From: Streptococcus anginosus subsp. whileyi MAS624
GTDB taxonomy: Bacteria; Bacillota; Bacilli; Lactobacillales; Streptococcaceae
Assembly: GCF_000478925.1 (NCBI RefSeq)
Contig: NZ_AP013072.1
Location: 412,501-476,500, forward strand
Direction of reading: 5' to 3'
DNA: 64,000 bases
Under the pieces are notes generated by a model that worked only from the letters and a program-made list of their open reading frames with translations, had not been told where the DNA came from and made no database searches. How positions within the stretch are numbered: position 1 is the stretch's first letter; every line of letters starts with the position of its first letter. Position numbers and translations under genes: made by a program. Positions 1-11,671 of the stretch are shown here, piece by piece.

Positions 1-1
1 G

Positions 2-1000
2 AGCCGCCAATACAAAGTGGATGGGATTCCTTCTGGGATTATATCGCTTGCTGCCTTTATCACAGTGACACCATTCCTTGCTACTAAAACAGGAAACGGT
101 GTTCCTACAGCATTTTTAGCTTCACAAGGCCTTTTTGTAGCAATCATTCTTGGTTTAGTGAATGGTTATATCTATCAATGGTTCATCAATCATAATGTCC
201 AAATTAAAATGCCTGATGGTGTTCCACCGGCAGTTTCAAAAAGTTTCAGCGCCATTATTCCAGGTGCAGTGATTATCACAGGCTGGTTGTTGGTTTATGC
301 CCTCTTAGCTAGTCTAAAACTGCCAAACCTACATGCTGTAGCACAGACTGTCTTAGGAAAACCGTTAGGTTTGCTTGGCAATAATTTATTTGGTTTGATA
401 ATTCTAGTTGCTTTAAATAGTTCATTCTGGTTTGTTGGACTTCATGGAGGAAATGTTGTCAATGCGGTTATGAAACCATTGTGGCTTTCGAATCTCGATG
501 CCAATAAAGTTGCTTATCAAGCAGGGGAAAAACTACCGCATATCTTTACCAGTGTCTTTATGGATAATTTCGTCTTCATTGGCGGTGGCGGCGCAACTAT
601 TGGCTTGGTATTAGCGATTGGTTATTTGGCGAAAAAGAGAAAATCAAGCAAGCAGATCAAAACACTGGCACCTATTACAGTGGTTTCAGGTTTGTTCAAT
701 ATCAATGAGCCAACGATGTTTGGTGTTCCAATTGTCTTAAATATCTTGCTTCTGTTCCCATTCATTTTGGCACCGATTGCGAATCTCATCGTTGCATGGT
801 CATCCATGGCAAGTGGTCTTGTACCGTTAACATATACTGACCCAGGTTGGACAACTCCTCCGATTATTAGTGGCTTGCTGGCAACGGGAAGTTTTAAAGC
901 GTCTATTTTACAAGCTGTTCTTATTGTGATTGATATTTTAATCTATATTCCATTTGTAATTACTATTGAAAAACGCTTTAAAGCAGAAGAAAATCAGTAG
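2..1000 (+). CDS. PTS lactose/cellobiose-family EIIC, 5' end outside window
   Basis: Membrane permease subunit of a phosphoenolpyruvate-dependent sugar PTS; it carries a beta-glucoside or oligosaccharide across the membrane while EIIB phosphorylates it. The frame is open from the first bases, so the start lies upstream; the first in-frame GTG at 17 is internal. About 332 residues are visible of a family that usually has 400-450. The visible part is strongly hydrophobic with many membrane segments and contains the cellobiose-type IIC stretches FVGLHGGNVV and NINEPTMFG. It is followed after 12 bp by the gene at 1013 and then by EIIB and EIIA genes, so the operon order is EIIC, DUF7916-like, EIIB, EIIA. 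The exact sugar cannot be read from the sequence. Confidence 0.9.
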   Translation, partial: SRQYKVDGIPSGIISLAAFITVTPFLATKTGNGVPTAFLASQGLFVAIILGLVNGYIYQWFINHNVQIKMPDGVPPAVSKSFSAIIPGAVIITGWLLVYALLASLKLPNLHAVAQTVLGKPLGLLGNNLFGLIILVALNSSFWFVGLHGGNVVNAVMKPLWLSNLDANKVAYQAGEKLPHIFTSVFMDNFVFIGGGGATIGLVLAIGYLAKKRKSSKQIKTLAPITVVSGLFNINEPTMFGVPIVLNILLLFPFILAPIANLIVAWSSMASGLVPLTYTDPGWTTPPIISGLLATGSFKASILQAVLIVIDILIYIPFVITIEKRFKAEENQ

Positions 1001-1012
1001 GGAGATGAGAAT

Positions 1013-1909
1013 ATGAAACGATTAATTAGTGCAAATCCTTCGGAAATTTTGAATATGACAGCCCAAGAGCTCAAGCAAAGCATTCAAGCGAGTGAAGGGC
1101 GAGTTGTTTTATCCGAAAATGTTGTCATTCGTGAAACCTTTGTCGGAGATATCACCAATGCTGAAATTGCAAGAGCTTTCGGCGCAGATATGATTTTACT
1201 GAATTGTTTAGATGTTTTTAATCCAAAGATCTTTGGATTGGACTGTGAAGACAGTCAAGTGGTTCGAGAGCTCCATCGCTTAGTCGGAGCACCAATCGGG
1301 GTCAATCTAGAACCTGTTGATTTGCAAGCAGATATGTTGGAAGAAGTGCAAGTGATTGCTGCTGGTCGACAAGCCAGTCAAGCTTCTTTTGAGCAAATCG
1401 AAAAATTAGGTTTTGATTTTGTTTGTTTGACAGGAAATCCCGGTACAGGAGTTAGCAATAAAGAAATTGTTGCTGCGGTGAAATTGGCTAAACAATATTT
1501 CTCAGGTTTGATTATAGCTGGGAAAATGCACGGTGCAGGAGTGTCTGAGCCGGTTGCAGATCTTCAGACAGCTGAACAATTATTAGAAGCGGGTGCAGAT
1601 GTGATTTTGGTGCCAGCCGTTGGAACGGTTCCTGCTTTCAACGATGAAGAAATGAGAGCTGTCGTAGATCTAGTACATAGTAAAAGAGGTTTAGTCTTAA
1701 GCGCTATTGGGACTAGTCAAGAGACATCAGATGTGGATACGATTAAACAAATCGCACTTCGTAATAAAATTTGTGGTGTGGATATTCAACATATTGGGGA
1801 TGCAGGCTATGGTGGTTTGGCAGTAGTGGATAATATTTATGCACTGAGCAATACTATTCGTGGTGTTCGACATACTGTGTCACGTTTAGCAAGATCCGTT
1901 AATCGGTAG
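1013..1909 (+). CDS. DUF7916-like TIM-barrel-type protein within the PTS operon
   Basis: A 298-residue protein starting MKRLISANPSEIL, with ATG placed after a GGGAGATGAG ribosome site. I recognise it as the group that streptococcal annotations have called haloacid-dehalogenase-like or PEP-phosphonomutase-like and that is now placed in a domain of unknown function. Alternating hydrophobic strands and glycine-rich turns (GADMILLN, GADVILVPAVGTVPAF, GAGVSEP) suggest a TIM barrel; the DxD motif of true HAD phosphatases is absent. It sits between EIIC and EIIB of a cellobiose-type PTS, so a role in processing the imported sugar phosphate is a fair inference. No activity can be assigned from sequence alone. 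Confidence 0.6.
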   Translation: MKRLISANPSEILNMTAQELKQSIQASEGRVVLSENVVIRETFVGDITNAEIARAFGADMILLNCLDVFNPKIFGLDCEDSQVVRELHRLVGAPIGVNLEPVDLQADMLEEVQVIAAGRQASQASFEQIEKLGFDFVCLTGNPGTGVSNKEIVAAVKLAKQYFSGLIIAGKMHGAGVSEPVADLQTAEQLLEAGADVILVPAVGTVPAFNDEEMRAVVDLVHSKRGLVLSAIGTSQETSDVDTIKQIALRNKICGVDIQHIGDAGYGGLAVVDNIYALSNTIRGVRHTVSRLARSVNR

Positions 1910-1943
1910 AGAGTAATTATTTGATAAAATAGAAGGAGTAAAC

Positions 1944-2264
1944 ATGGCTAAAACAACCATTATGTTAGCATGTGCTGCGGGTATGAGTACCAGCTTGCTT
2001 GTTACAAAAATGCAAGCTGCAGCCGATGAAAAAGGATTAGATGCAGAGATTTTTGCAGTCCCAGCTCAAGAAGTGGACGATATAATTTTGGAGAAAAAAG
2101 TAGATGTTTTGCTATTAGGACCGCAAGTTCGGTATCTATTAGAGCAATTTACGGAAAAATTGAAAGATAAAAACATTCCAACTGGAGTTATCCCAATGGT
2201 GGATTATGGCATGATGAACGGTTCAAAGGTATTGGCATTAGCTGAGGAACTGATCGAAGGCTAG
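1944..2264 (+). CDS. PTS lactose/cellobiose-family EIIB
   Basis: Cytoplasmic phosphocarrier of 106 residues that passes phosphate from EIIA to the sugar in EIIC. The N-terminus MAKTTIMLACAAGMSTSLLV carries the phospho-cysteine (Cys10) in the P-loop-like CAAGMST motif typical of CelA-type EIIB proteins, and the length matches the family. A clear AGAAGGAG site precedes the ATG. It lies 34 bp after the DUF7916-like gene and 9 bp before EIIA. Confidence 0.93.
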   Translation: MAKTTIMLACAAGMSTSLLVTKMQAAADEKGLDAEIFAVPAQEVDDIILEKKVDVLLLGPQVRYLLEQFTEKLKDKNIPTGVIPMVDYGMMNGSKVLALAEELIEG

Positions 2265-2273
2265 AGGTTCGAT

Positions 2274-2597
2274 ATGGAAAATTCAAATTTAGAAAGTATC
2301 ATGTCCCTCATTATGTATGGTGGCGAGGCAAAGAGCAATGCCTTTGAAGCGATTCAAAAAGCTAAAAAAGGCTGTTTTGAAGAAGCACGTGAAAAATTAA
2401 AATTAGCTAACAAGGATTTAATATCGGCTCATAAATCTCAAACCGAAATGCTGACACAGGAAGCTCAAGGTGAAAAGATTGAGCTTAGTCTTTTGATGGT
2501 GCATGCTCAGGATCATTTGATGACAAGTTTGACTTTTATTGACTTGGCAAAAGAAGTCGTTGCAGTATATGAACGACTAAACCAAGTGGCTAAATAA
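2274..2597 (+). CDS. PTS lactose/cellobiose-family EIIA
   Basis: The 107-residue, all-helical EIIA component, which takes phosphate from HPr. The active histidine is expected in LSLLMVHAQDHLMTS (around residues 72-86), the conserved segment of the family. The gene starts 9 bp after the EIIB stop; its ribosome site (AGAGG) is modest, consistent with translation as part of the operon. It is the last gene of the operon and is followed by an intrinsic terminator at 2619-2656. Confidence 0.92.
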   Translation: MENSNLESIMSLIMYGGEAKSNAFEAIQKAKKGCFEEAREKLKLANKDLISAHKSQTEMLTQEAQGEKIELSLLMVHAQDHLMTSLTFIDLAKEVVAVYERLNQVAK

Positions 2598-2618
2598 TCT
2601 AACATCATTCTCTTTAAG

Positions 2619-2656
2619 AACTTTGATAGGTTGAACGACTTGTCAAAGTTTTTTTA
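2619..2656 (+). terminator. Intrinsic terminator of the cellobiose-type PTS operon
   Basis: AACTTTGA at 2619 pairs with TCAAAGTT at 2643-2650 and is followed by a run of T. It lies 22 bp after the EIIA stop. Confidence 0.8.
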
Positions 2657-2712
2657 AATAATTAACAGACGATTATTTTATTTATCACCTGATAATTATT
2701 TAAAAAAACTTT

Positions 2713-2748
2713 AGAAACCGCTTGCAATAAAATAAATTTGTGCTATAC
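2713..2748 (+). promoter_or_regulatory. cre-like site overlapping the bglP promoter
   Basis: AGAAACCGCTTGCA at 2713-2726 matches the CcpA cre core at all but the first position. It overlaps a TTGCAA -35-like hexamer at 2722-2727, followed about 16 bp later by a TATACC -10-like hexamer. Glucose repression of the beta-glucoside PTS is the natural reading. Confidence 0.6.
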
Positions 2749-2757
2749 CTAATTTAC

Positions 2758-2849
2758 GGATTGTTACTGGTCATGCAGGCAAAACCTAGACAAATACGAG
2801 ATATGAAGTAGGGGAACTGCTTTCTATTTGGTATGTGTTTAGGTTTTTT
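2758..2849 (+). promoter_or_regulatory. LicT/BglG-type ribonucleic antiterminator and overlapping terminator
   Basis: GGATTGTTACTG followed by GCAGGCAAAACCT (2758-2787) is a canonical RAT element bound by PTS-regulated LicT/BglG antiterminators. Its 3' part overlaps the left arm of a terminator: AACCTAGACAAATAC near 2783-2797 pairs with GTATGTGTTTAGGTT at 2831-2845, followed by T residues. Binding of the dephosphorylated antiterminator would block the hairpin and let bglP be read. No LicT gene is present in this window. Confidence 0.88.
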
Positions 2850-2903
2850 GTTACCGTTGTTCTATATTTATATGTGCAACAACACAGCTGACCTAAAAAA
2901 TAA

Positions 2904-4838
<1,935 letters not shown>

Positions 4839-4844
4839 TCTAAG

Positions 4845-4930
4845 AAAAGGACAAGCAAAATTTGTAGAGTTCCAAAACAGTTGGTCGAAAAAATCAACTA
4901 GAGCTACTACAAGCATGCTTTGTCCTTTTT
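4845..4930 (+). terminator. Long-loop terminator after bglP
   Basis: AAAAGGACAAGC at 4845-4856 pairs, with one bulged T, with the arm at 4917-4929 and is followed by T residues. The 60-nt loop contains an inner hairpin (AGTTG ... CAACT). Confidence 0.6.
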
Positions 4931-4997
4931 ATTATTTATCATTTCCTGCGTCATGTTTGCTTCTTTGTGCTACAATGTAGATAGAGGAGAATGGAAC

Positions 4998-6263
4998 ATG
5001 AAAAGATCAGAACGAAAAATACAGTCAGCAACTAATTGGCAGTTTATTTTAGGCTTGCTTTGCGTAGTGTTTTTAGTAGCAGGTGTGATTTTATTAGCTG
5101 AAAAAATAAACGATAGCATGAAGATTAAGGCAAAGCCGACAAAAACAAGTATTGTACAAAAGGAAAAAACGTCTTCTTCCCAAAACGGTGTACAGACGGC
5201 TCGTATCATGGCAAATGGAGATTTGCTGTATCATGACCTTCTATATATGAGTGCTTTACAGTCAGACGGAACGTATGATTTCACAGAAAACTATCAATAT
5301 GTCAAACCTTGGCTGAAAAAAGCGGACTTGGTATTAGGAGACTTCGAGGGGACGATTCGACCAAATTATCCTTTGGCAGGCTATCCGCTGTTCAATGCGC
5401 CAGAGTCGGTGGTATCCGCTATCAAAGATGCTGGTTATCAAGTGGTGGATTTGGCACACAATCATATTTTGGATTCTCAATTGGAAGGTGTTTTTTCAAC
5501 GGCAAAAGCATTTGAGCAGCACGGAATTACACCGATTGGGGTCTATACTCATAAAAATCGGGATAAATCATCACTTGTCATTAAAAAAGTAAATGGGATT
5601 AAAATTGCACTTCTAGCTTATTCTTATGGATTTAATGGTTTGGAAGAAAACCTCTCTCAGGCAGACTACAATCATCATTTGTCAGATTTAAATGAAGAAA
5701 AGATGAAAAAAGAAATTGAGCGAGCCGAAAAAGAGGCAGACATTACCATTGTCATGCCTCAGATGGGGGTTGAATATCAATTGGAACCGACACAGGAGCA
5801 AAAAACTCTTTATCATAAGATGATTGAGTGGGGAGCGGATATTATTTTCGGCGGGCATCCGCATGTCGTTGAGCCGTCAGAAGTCGTCACACAAAATGGA
5901 CAAAAGAAATTCATTATCTATTCTATGGGTAATTTCATCTCCAATCAGCGAATTGAGACGATGGACGGTGTGGAAAATAAGAAATGGACAGAGCGCGGCG
6001 TGCTTATGGACGTGACGGTTGAAAAATCAAAGAAAGGGACGATTATCAAGGATGTACAGGCACATCCGAGTTGGGTGAGTCGTGTGGCGAAAGGAACGTA
6101 TTCACCAGAAGGCTATCCTCTCTACACCTATCAGACCTATATTTTAGAAGATTTCATTGAAGGTGGAAAATACCGTGATAAATTAGATCAAGCCACCAAA
6201 GAACGAATTGACACAGCTTATCAGGAAATGAAGGAGCATGTAAATTTGAAATGGGACGAATAG
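4998..6263 (+). CDS. CapA-family (poly-gamma-glutamate synthesis-like) surface protein
   Basis: 421-residue protein with a cytoplasmic start, one membrane segment (about residues 15-35, WQFILGLLCVVFLVAG) and an extracellular metallophosphatase-like domain. Motifs of the CapA family are present: MANGDLLYH, GDFEGTI, AHNHILD and GGHPHVVEP, which supply metal ligands. I chose ATG at 4998 because AGAGGAG stands just upstream; an in-frame start at 4920 lies inside the bglP terminator. No capB or capC partner is present, so production of a polyglutamate capsule is not supported. In streptococci such lone genes are common and poorly understood; a cell-envelope role is inferred. It is monocistronic, ending in a terminator. 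Confidence 0.8.
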   Translation: MKRSERKIQSATNWQFILGLLCVVFLVAGVILLAEKINDSMKIKAKPTKTSIVQKEKTSSSQNGVQTARIMANGDLLYHDLLYMSALQSDGTYDFTENYQYVKPWLKKADLVLGDFEGTIRPNYPLAGYPLFNAPESVVSAIKDAGYQVVDLAHNHILDSQLEGVFSTAKAFEQHGITPIGVYTHKNRDKSSLVIKKVNGIKIALLAYSYGFNGLEENLSQADYNHHLSDLNEEKMKKEIERAEKEADITIVMPQMGVEYQLEPTQEQKTLYHKMIEWGADIIFGGHPHVVEPSEVVTQNGQKKFIIYSMGNFISNQRIETMDGVENKKWTERGVLMDVTVEKSKKGTIIKDVQAHPSWVSRVAKGTYSPEGYPLYTYQTYILEDFIEGGKYRDKLDQATKERIDTAYQEMKEHVNLKWDE

Positions 6264-6276
6264 TTGAGATTAAAAT

Positions 6277-6325
6277 AAAAAGCGCTTAAATGAGTCTTGC
6301 TGTAGACGACGTTTAAGCGTTTTTG
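6277..6325. terminator. Bidirectional terminator between the CapA-like and HXXEE genes
   Basis: AAAAAGCGCTTAAA at 6277 pairs with TTTAAGCGTTTTT at 6312-6324; there are T runs on either strand, suiting both convergent genes. Confidence 0.75.
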
Positions 6326-6342
6326 AATATTTTAAAGTGGTT

Positions 6343-6852
6343 CTAGCTCATCCGCTTGGAAAACTGTTTACCTAACCAGAGTGCAAAAAAGAGATTGCTG
6401 ATAATGATGAGAACGCCAATGAGACTGAAAACAAGAAGTTCAATTGTGTTGATATGAAGTAAAGTGGTGGTTTTCCAAATGATAATACTGCTAACTGGTA
6501 AGCATAGGATAGAGGTCGCAAGAGCTGGGATATAGCGCCTAAGCCAGATAGCTTGCAGGATATGAGTCACCAAATGAAGAGCAAAAGCCACAAATCCTCC
6601 CAGCCAGATGAGATAAAGTAGGCGGGTGTGGTAAAAAAGAGCAAAGAAAGAAATGAGGGATACCACGACAAATTCCTCTGCCACAGCTAGCGCGAAACCT
6701 TCTGTGGATAAGCCTTTGTGGGTATTTAGAATGAAGGCAGCTTTTTTCTCCAGCAGTTTTTCATTCCGCTCTATCCACGGCATGAAGCCGATGATTTCTT
6801 CTAAATCATGAAAAATGAACAGCATCGGAAACAACCAGATAGTATCTTTCAT
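6343..6852 (-). CDS. HXXEE domain membrane protein
   Basis: 169-residue integral membrane protein. The N-terminal segment MKDTIWLFPMLFIFHDLEEI contains the His-x-x-Glu-Glu motif (His15, Glu18, Glu19) that names this family, followed by four or so hydrophobic segments. The conserved His and Glu residues in a membrane setting suggest metal binding or a membrane hydrolase-like site, but no function is established. It lies just downstream of, and in the same direction as, the AraC regulator (14 bp apart), so the two are probably cotranscribed. Confidence 0.75.
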   Translation of the reverse strand: MKDTIWLFPMLFIFHDLEEIIGFMPWIERNEKLLEKKAAFILNTHKGLSTEGFALAVAEEFVVVSLISFFALFYHTRLLYLIWLGGFVAFALHLVTHILQAIWLRRYIPALATSILCLPVSSIIIWKTTTLLHINTIELLVFSLIGVLIIISNLFFALWLGKQFSKRMS

Positions 6853-6866
6853 TGAATGCTTCTTTG

Positions 6867-7736
6867 TTATTTTTTACGATATTGACTAGGAGTTAGTTGG
6901 TAATACTTTTTAAACTGCCGATTGAAGTTAGAGAGATTGTTAAAGCCAGACTGTGTAGCAATTTCTAAGATGGGTAAGGTAGAATGCTGCAAGAGTTCAG
7001 CCGCTTTTCGCAAGCGAAATTGAATCACATATTCTATACAAGACACCCCCAAATGTTTTTTAAAGAAATTCATGAAATGCGTATCGCTATAACCACAAAT
7101 TTTGGCAAGTTGGTCAATAGTGATCTCTTCTTGATAATGAGCGCTGATATAGTCAATAATGGTACGGATTTTTTCTTCCTTGCGATAGCCTTCTAAGGTT
7201 TGCTCTTTTGAAATGACATAACCATTTTCAAATAAAAGATAAAAGAGTTGATTGAGCTGGGCTTTGAGTTGAAATTCAAAATATTTTGTACGATAATAGC
7301 CTATTTTCATAGCATCAAGTAAACATTGCCGAATGTCTGTATAGGCTGGTTGATTGGGCTTGATGACGTGTACAAAATCTAATTGTCCATTGTAAAGTGG
7401 CTGCAAATAGTCAATACTGGCTTGATCCATAGTAGAATAGCCCATCAAATCCAAATGAAAGTTGAGAGCATCCATGTAATGGCGGCGATTTTCAATCGGG
7501 TGAATCGAGTGAAGGGCATTGGGACGAATAAGGATAATATCACCTGCTTCACTATTAAAGTAATCATAATCAATGTGAAACTGTGCTGTCCCCTCATGGA
7601 CGTAAATCAGTTCAATATCCGTATGCCAATGAAAGAGAATGTCTGGTTGACCATTTCGGGTAATGGTTCGTGTGAGAGAGTACGGAGTACCTTGGTTTTT
7701 GTAAACGATATCTTTATGTAATGTTCCCAGATCCAT
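6867..7736 (-). CDS. AraC-family transcriptional regulator
   Basis: 289-residue regulator with an N-terminal cupin-like sensing domain (about residues 25-120, motifs HWHTDIELIYV and AGDIILIRPNALH) and a C-terminal pair of helix-turn-helix motifs (residues 190-289; ITIDQLAKICGYSDTHF and ILEIATQSGFNNLSNFNRQF). It is divergent from the 6-phospho-beta-glucosidase at 7848 with 111 bp between them, the usual layout for a regulator controlling its neighbour. Such AraC proteins often sense a sugar or sugar phosphate, but the ligand cannot be read here. Confidence 0.9.
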   Translation of the reverse strand: MDLGTLHKDIVYKNQGTPYSLTRTITRNGQPDILFHWHTDIELIYVHEGTAQFHIDYDYFNSEAGDIILIRPNALHSIHPIENRRHYMDALNFHLDLMGYSTMDQASIDYLQPLYNGQLDFVHVIKPNQPAYTDIRQCLLDAMKIGYYRTKYFEFQLKAQLNQLFYLLFENGYVISKEQTLEGYRKEEKIRTIIDYISAHYQEEITIDQLAKICGYSDTHFMNFFKKHLGVSCIEYVIQFRLRKAAELLQHSTLPILEIATQSGFNNLSNFNRQFKKYYQLTPSQYRKK

Positions 7737-7826
7737 AAGTGTTGCCTCTTTCGTAGAATAATACCAATTTATAGAAGAATTGTGTTAGAAAATATTCTTT
7801 CTTAAGATTATAATATAATTGAGTAA

Positions 7827-9663
<1,837 letters not shown>

Positions 9664-9687
9664 TTGATAATTTGCTCCTTATAAATA

Positions 9688-9926
9688 GAGAGTGGGACAG
9701 AAATCAATTATTCGAAGAATTTGATTTTTCAGCAAGTCCTAGTTTCTAGTTGCTGACCTAAAACAGTTCACTGGACTGTTTTACTCCCACCTCCGCACAG
9801 ATGGTTAGGGTAGCCACTATCGCCGGTATAGTCAGGGATAAGGTTATCCAACTAACCACTGCGTTTTGCAAGCTGAACGATAAAATACATGAGGCTGGGA
9901 ATTTTTGTTTCAACCTCCTTTTTTGT
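9688..9926. repeat. GTGGGAC-family intergenic repeat, copy 1
   Basis: Shares its first 19 bases (GAGAGTGGGACAGAAATCA) exactly with the copy at 28457. It has GTGGGA/TCCCAC complementarity and ends in a pyrimidine-rich T run like a terminator. Elements of this kind are scattered between streptococcal genes. Confidence 0.6.
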
Positions 9927-10074
9927 GTTAAACAAATGAACTGAAAGTTGTAACATAGACATTATTAGAAAGAAAATATGCAAGTGCAGTTCTCTGTTAT
10001 TTTTACCTTAAAAATTTTCCAAATAGAGAAATCGCTTTGATTTTCCTCCTTTTCAGTCGTATTTATTGCCAAAG

Positions 10075-10110
10075 GTCAAAAAAGACAAACCTCAAAAAGA
10101 AGTTTGTCTC
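10075..10110 (-). terminator. Terminator of the MetE-like gene
   Basis: AGACAAAC at 10082-10089 pairs with GTTTGTCT at 10101-10108; read on the minus strand it is followed by TTTTTT. Confidence 0.8.
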
Positions 10111-10162
10111 ACGTTTTATAAGGGATCACTAAATAGTCACAAGAGCTGTCGTCGCGTACAAC

Positions 10163-11308
10163 TTAACCCCAAAACTTCTTAGCGATTTCTTGACCTTGTT
10201 TGATTTTAGCCCATTGTTGTGGAATAGCTAGTTCATTGCCTGAATCGCAGGAAGCAAAACCGCATTGATGTGACAGCAGCAAACGTTCCTTAGGAAGGAT
10301 GGTGCTGGCTTGTTCTAATAAACGAAGTACACGTTCTTCATCATCTAGATCAGTTGTCTTACTAGAAAGAAGTCCAAGAACAACTTCAGCATCTTTATCT
10401 TTAAGAGAAGCAAGAGCCTTCAAATCACCAGATACATCACTGTCCCATTCTAAGAAAAAGCGGTCATAGTGTTGATCACGCAAGAATTTTTCCGCAATGG
10501 CTTCATAAGTTCCGCCTGATGCCGAACGGCTTTCATAATTTCCACGGCAGTTGTGTGTCCAAACTTTCAGTCCTAATTGATGACCGTAATCAGCTACTTC
10601 GTTATTGATCTCAATGAATTCATCAGCTAAATCAGCCAGCGCAGCATTGCCATCAGCAAAAAACGAAGCAGGATTTGATTCGTCGAAAAGTTCCCAAAGG
10701 CAGTCATCAAACTGAATAATCTCACCGCCAGCTTCTTTGTATTCTGTCAAGAATTCCTTGTAGGCCTTGATAAGACCAGCTTTTAATTCGTCATTGGTTT
10801 TGTAAACTTGCCCTTCACCAGCAAGTTTATCAAAGATAGTCAGTTCAGTATAAGCATGCGCAGGTCCCCAAATCGTTAATTTTGTTTGCGTATCACCAGC
10901 TTCTTCCTTGAGCAGTTTGTAAATATCTAAAAAATGATGATTTTTACCTGAAAGTGGCTGGGTAATGCGAATACCGATGTCTTTACGTGTTTCGTACTGT
11001 CCGCCATCATGTTCTTTAAAAGTGTAGCCGTGGTCTGCAATGTAACGTTCAATACCTTTAAGTCCCCAAATAAAATCTAAATGCCACATGGACTTAGAAT
11101 ATTCACCATCTGTCAAAATATCAATACCATTTGCCTTTTCATCAGCAATGACCTTTTTAATCTCTGCTGTTTCTGTTTCACGATAACCCGGAAAACTATC
11201 ATAAAAAGGATACTGAATATCATCACGATGTTCGATTTTATTTTTGTAGGCAAGTAGGTTGGCTGGGCGGAGTAAGGAGCCAACGAGTTGGAATTTTGAT
11301 TGTGTCAT
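10163..11308 (-). CDS. MetE C-terminal-like methyltransferase family protein (YxjG/YxjH-like)
   Basis: 381-residue protein related to the catalytic half of cobalamin-independent methionine synthase. It begins with the family-typical MTQSKFQLVGSLLRPANLL and contains IIQFDDCLWEL, WTHNCRGN and LSHQCGFASC, whose His and Cys residues correspond to the zinc-binding site of MetE. The N-terminal folate half of true MetE is missing, as in Bacillus YxjG/YxjH. It probably makes methionine from homocysteine with another methyl donor. A perfect Met box lies upstream at 11393-11409, so it should be in the same regulon as metE-metF at 35.8 kb. Confidence 0.85.
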   Translation of the reverse strand: MTQSKFQLVGSLLRPANLLAYKNKIEHRDDIQYPFYDSFPGYRETETAEIKKVIADEKANGIDILTDGEYSKSMWHLDFIWGLKGIERYIADHGYTFKEHDGGQYETRKDIGIRITQPLSGKNHHFLDIYKLLKEEAGDTQTKLTIWGPAHAYTELTIFDKLAGEGQVYKTNDELKAGLIKAYKEFLTEYKEAGGEIIQFDDCLWELFDESNPASFFADGNAALADLADEFIEINNEVADYGHQLGLKVWTHNCRGNYESRSASGGTYEAIAEKFLRDQHYDRFFLEWDSDVSGDLKALASLKDKDAEVVLGLLSSKTTDLDDEERVLRLLEQASTILPKERLLLSHQCGFASCDSGNELAIPQQWAKIKQGQEIAKKFWG

Positions 11309-11671
11309 GTCAAAAGCCTCTTTCTAAATTTCTTACTTTTTATTGTACACAAGCTAAGCACTTTTGAAAAATAGTTAATTTAGAGGAAGGGATATAGTTT
11401 AAAACTATACCCGAAAAGACCAGTCCTTGCTTGAATACAATTGTTTCCTCTTCACCCCTCTTTTTTGGTAAAATAGAAGAAAAAGGTTTGTTTACTATTT
11501 TGATATTTTTTAAATGTGCTATAATCCTTTTGAATAGGATGTAAATGTAGCCAATCCTGTCCTGCATTATCCAAGCGGAATTACAGAAATGGTAAAAGGA
11601 TAGTTGTACATCATGAAATAAATGAACGTTGGGATTTGAATTTGAAATGAATGATTGTTAAAGGTGATAAC
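11309..11671. other. Divergent promoter region between MetE-like and HAD genes
   Basis: Contains the Met box (11393-11409), a minus-strand TACAAT -10 candidate near 11343-11348 for the MetE-like gene, and on the plus strand an extended -10 TGCTATAAT ending at about 11523 for the HAD gene. I see no credible coding sequence in it. Confidence 0.6.
11393..11409. promoter_or_regulatory. Met box (MtaR/MetR-type operator)
   Basis: TATAGTT-TAA-AACTATA is a perfect palindrome around three bases and matches the streptococcal Met box consensus. It lies upstream of the minus-strand MetE-like gene; the same palindrome occurs before metE at 35704. Confidence 0.85.

Larger units (their letters stand above)
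9664..10162. other. Intergenic region with a GTGGGAC-type repeat element
   Basis: No gene is visible. From 9688 to about 9926 it holds a composite inverted-repeat element that begins GAGAGTGGGACAGAAATCA and has a partner TACTCCCACCTC near 9781-9792; the far end reads GAGGCTGGGAATTTTTG ... CAACCTCCTTTTTT. The same 19-base start occurs at 28457 and a related element at 57540. The rest is AT-rich and ends with the terminator of the minus-strand MetE-like gene. Confidence 0.6.

Noticed and set aside
4998..6263. Poly-gamma-glutamate capsule locus
   Set aside because: Only a CapA-like gene is present; CapB, CapC and CapE partners are absent.
11340..11567. 75-codon minus-strand frame upstream of the MetE-like gene
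   Set aside because: It covers the Met box and promoters of two genes and encodes no recognisable domain.
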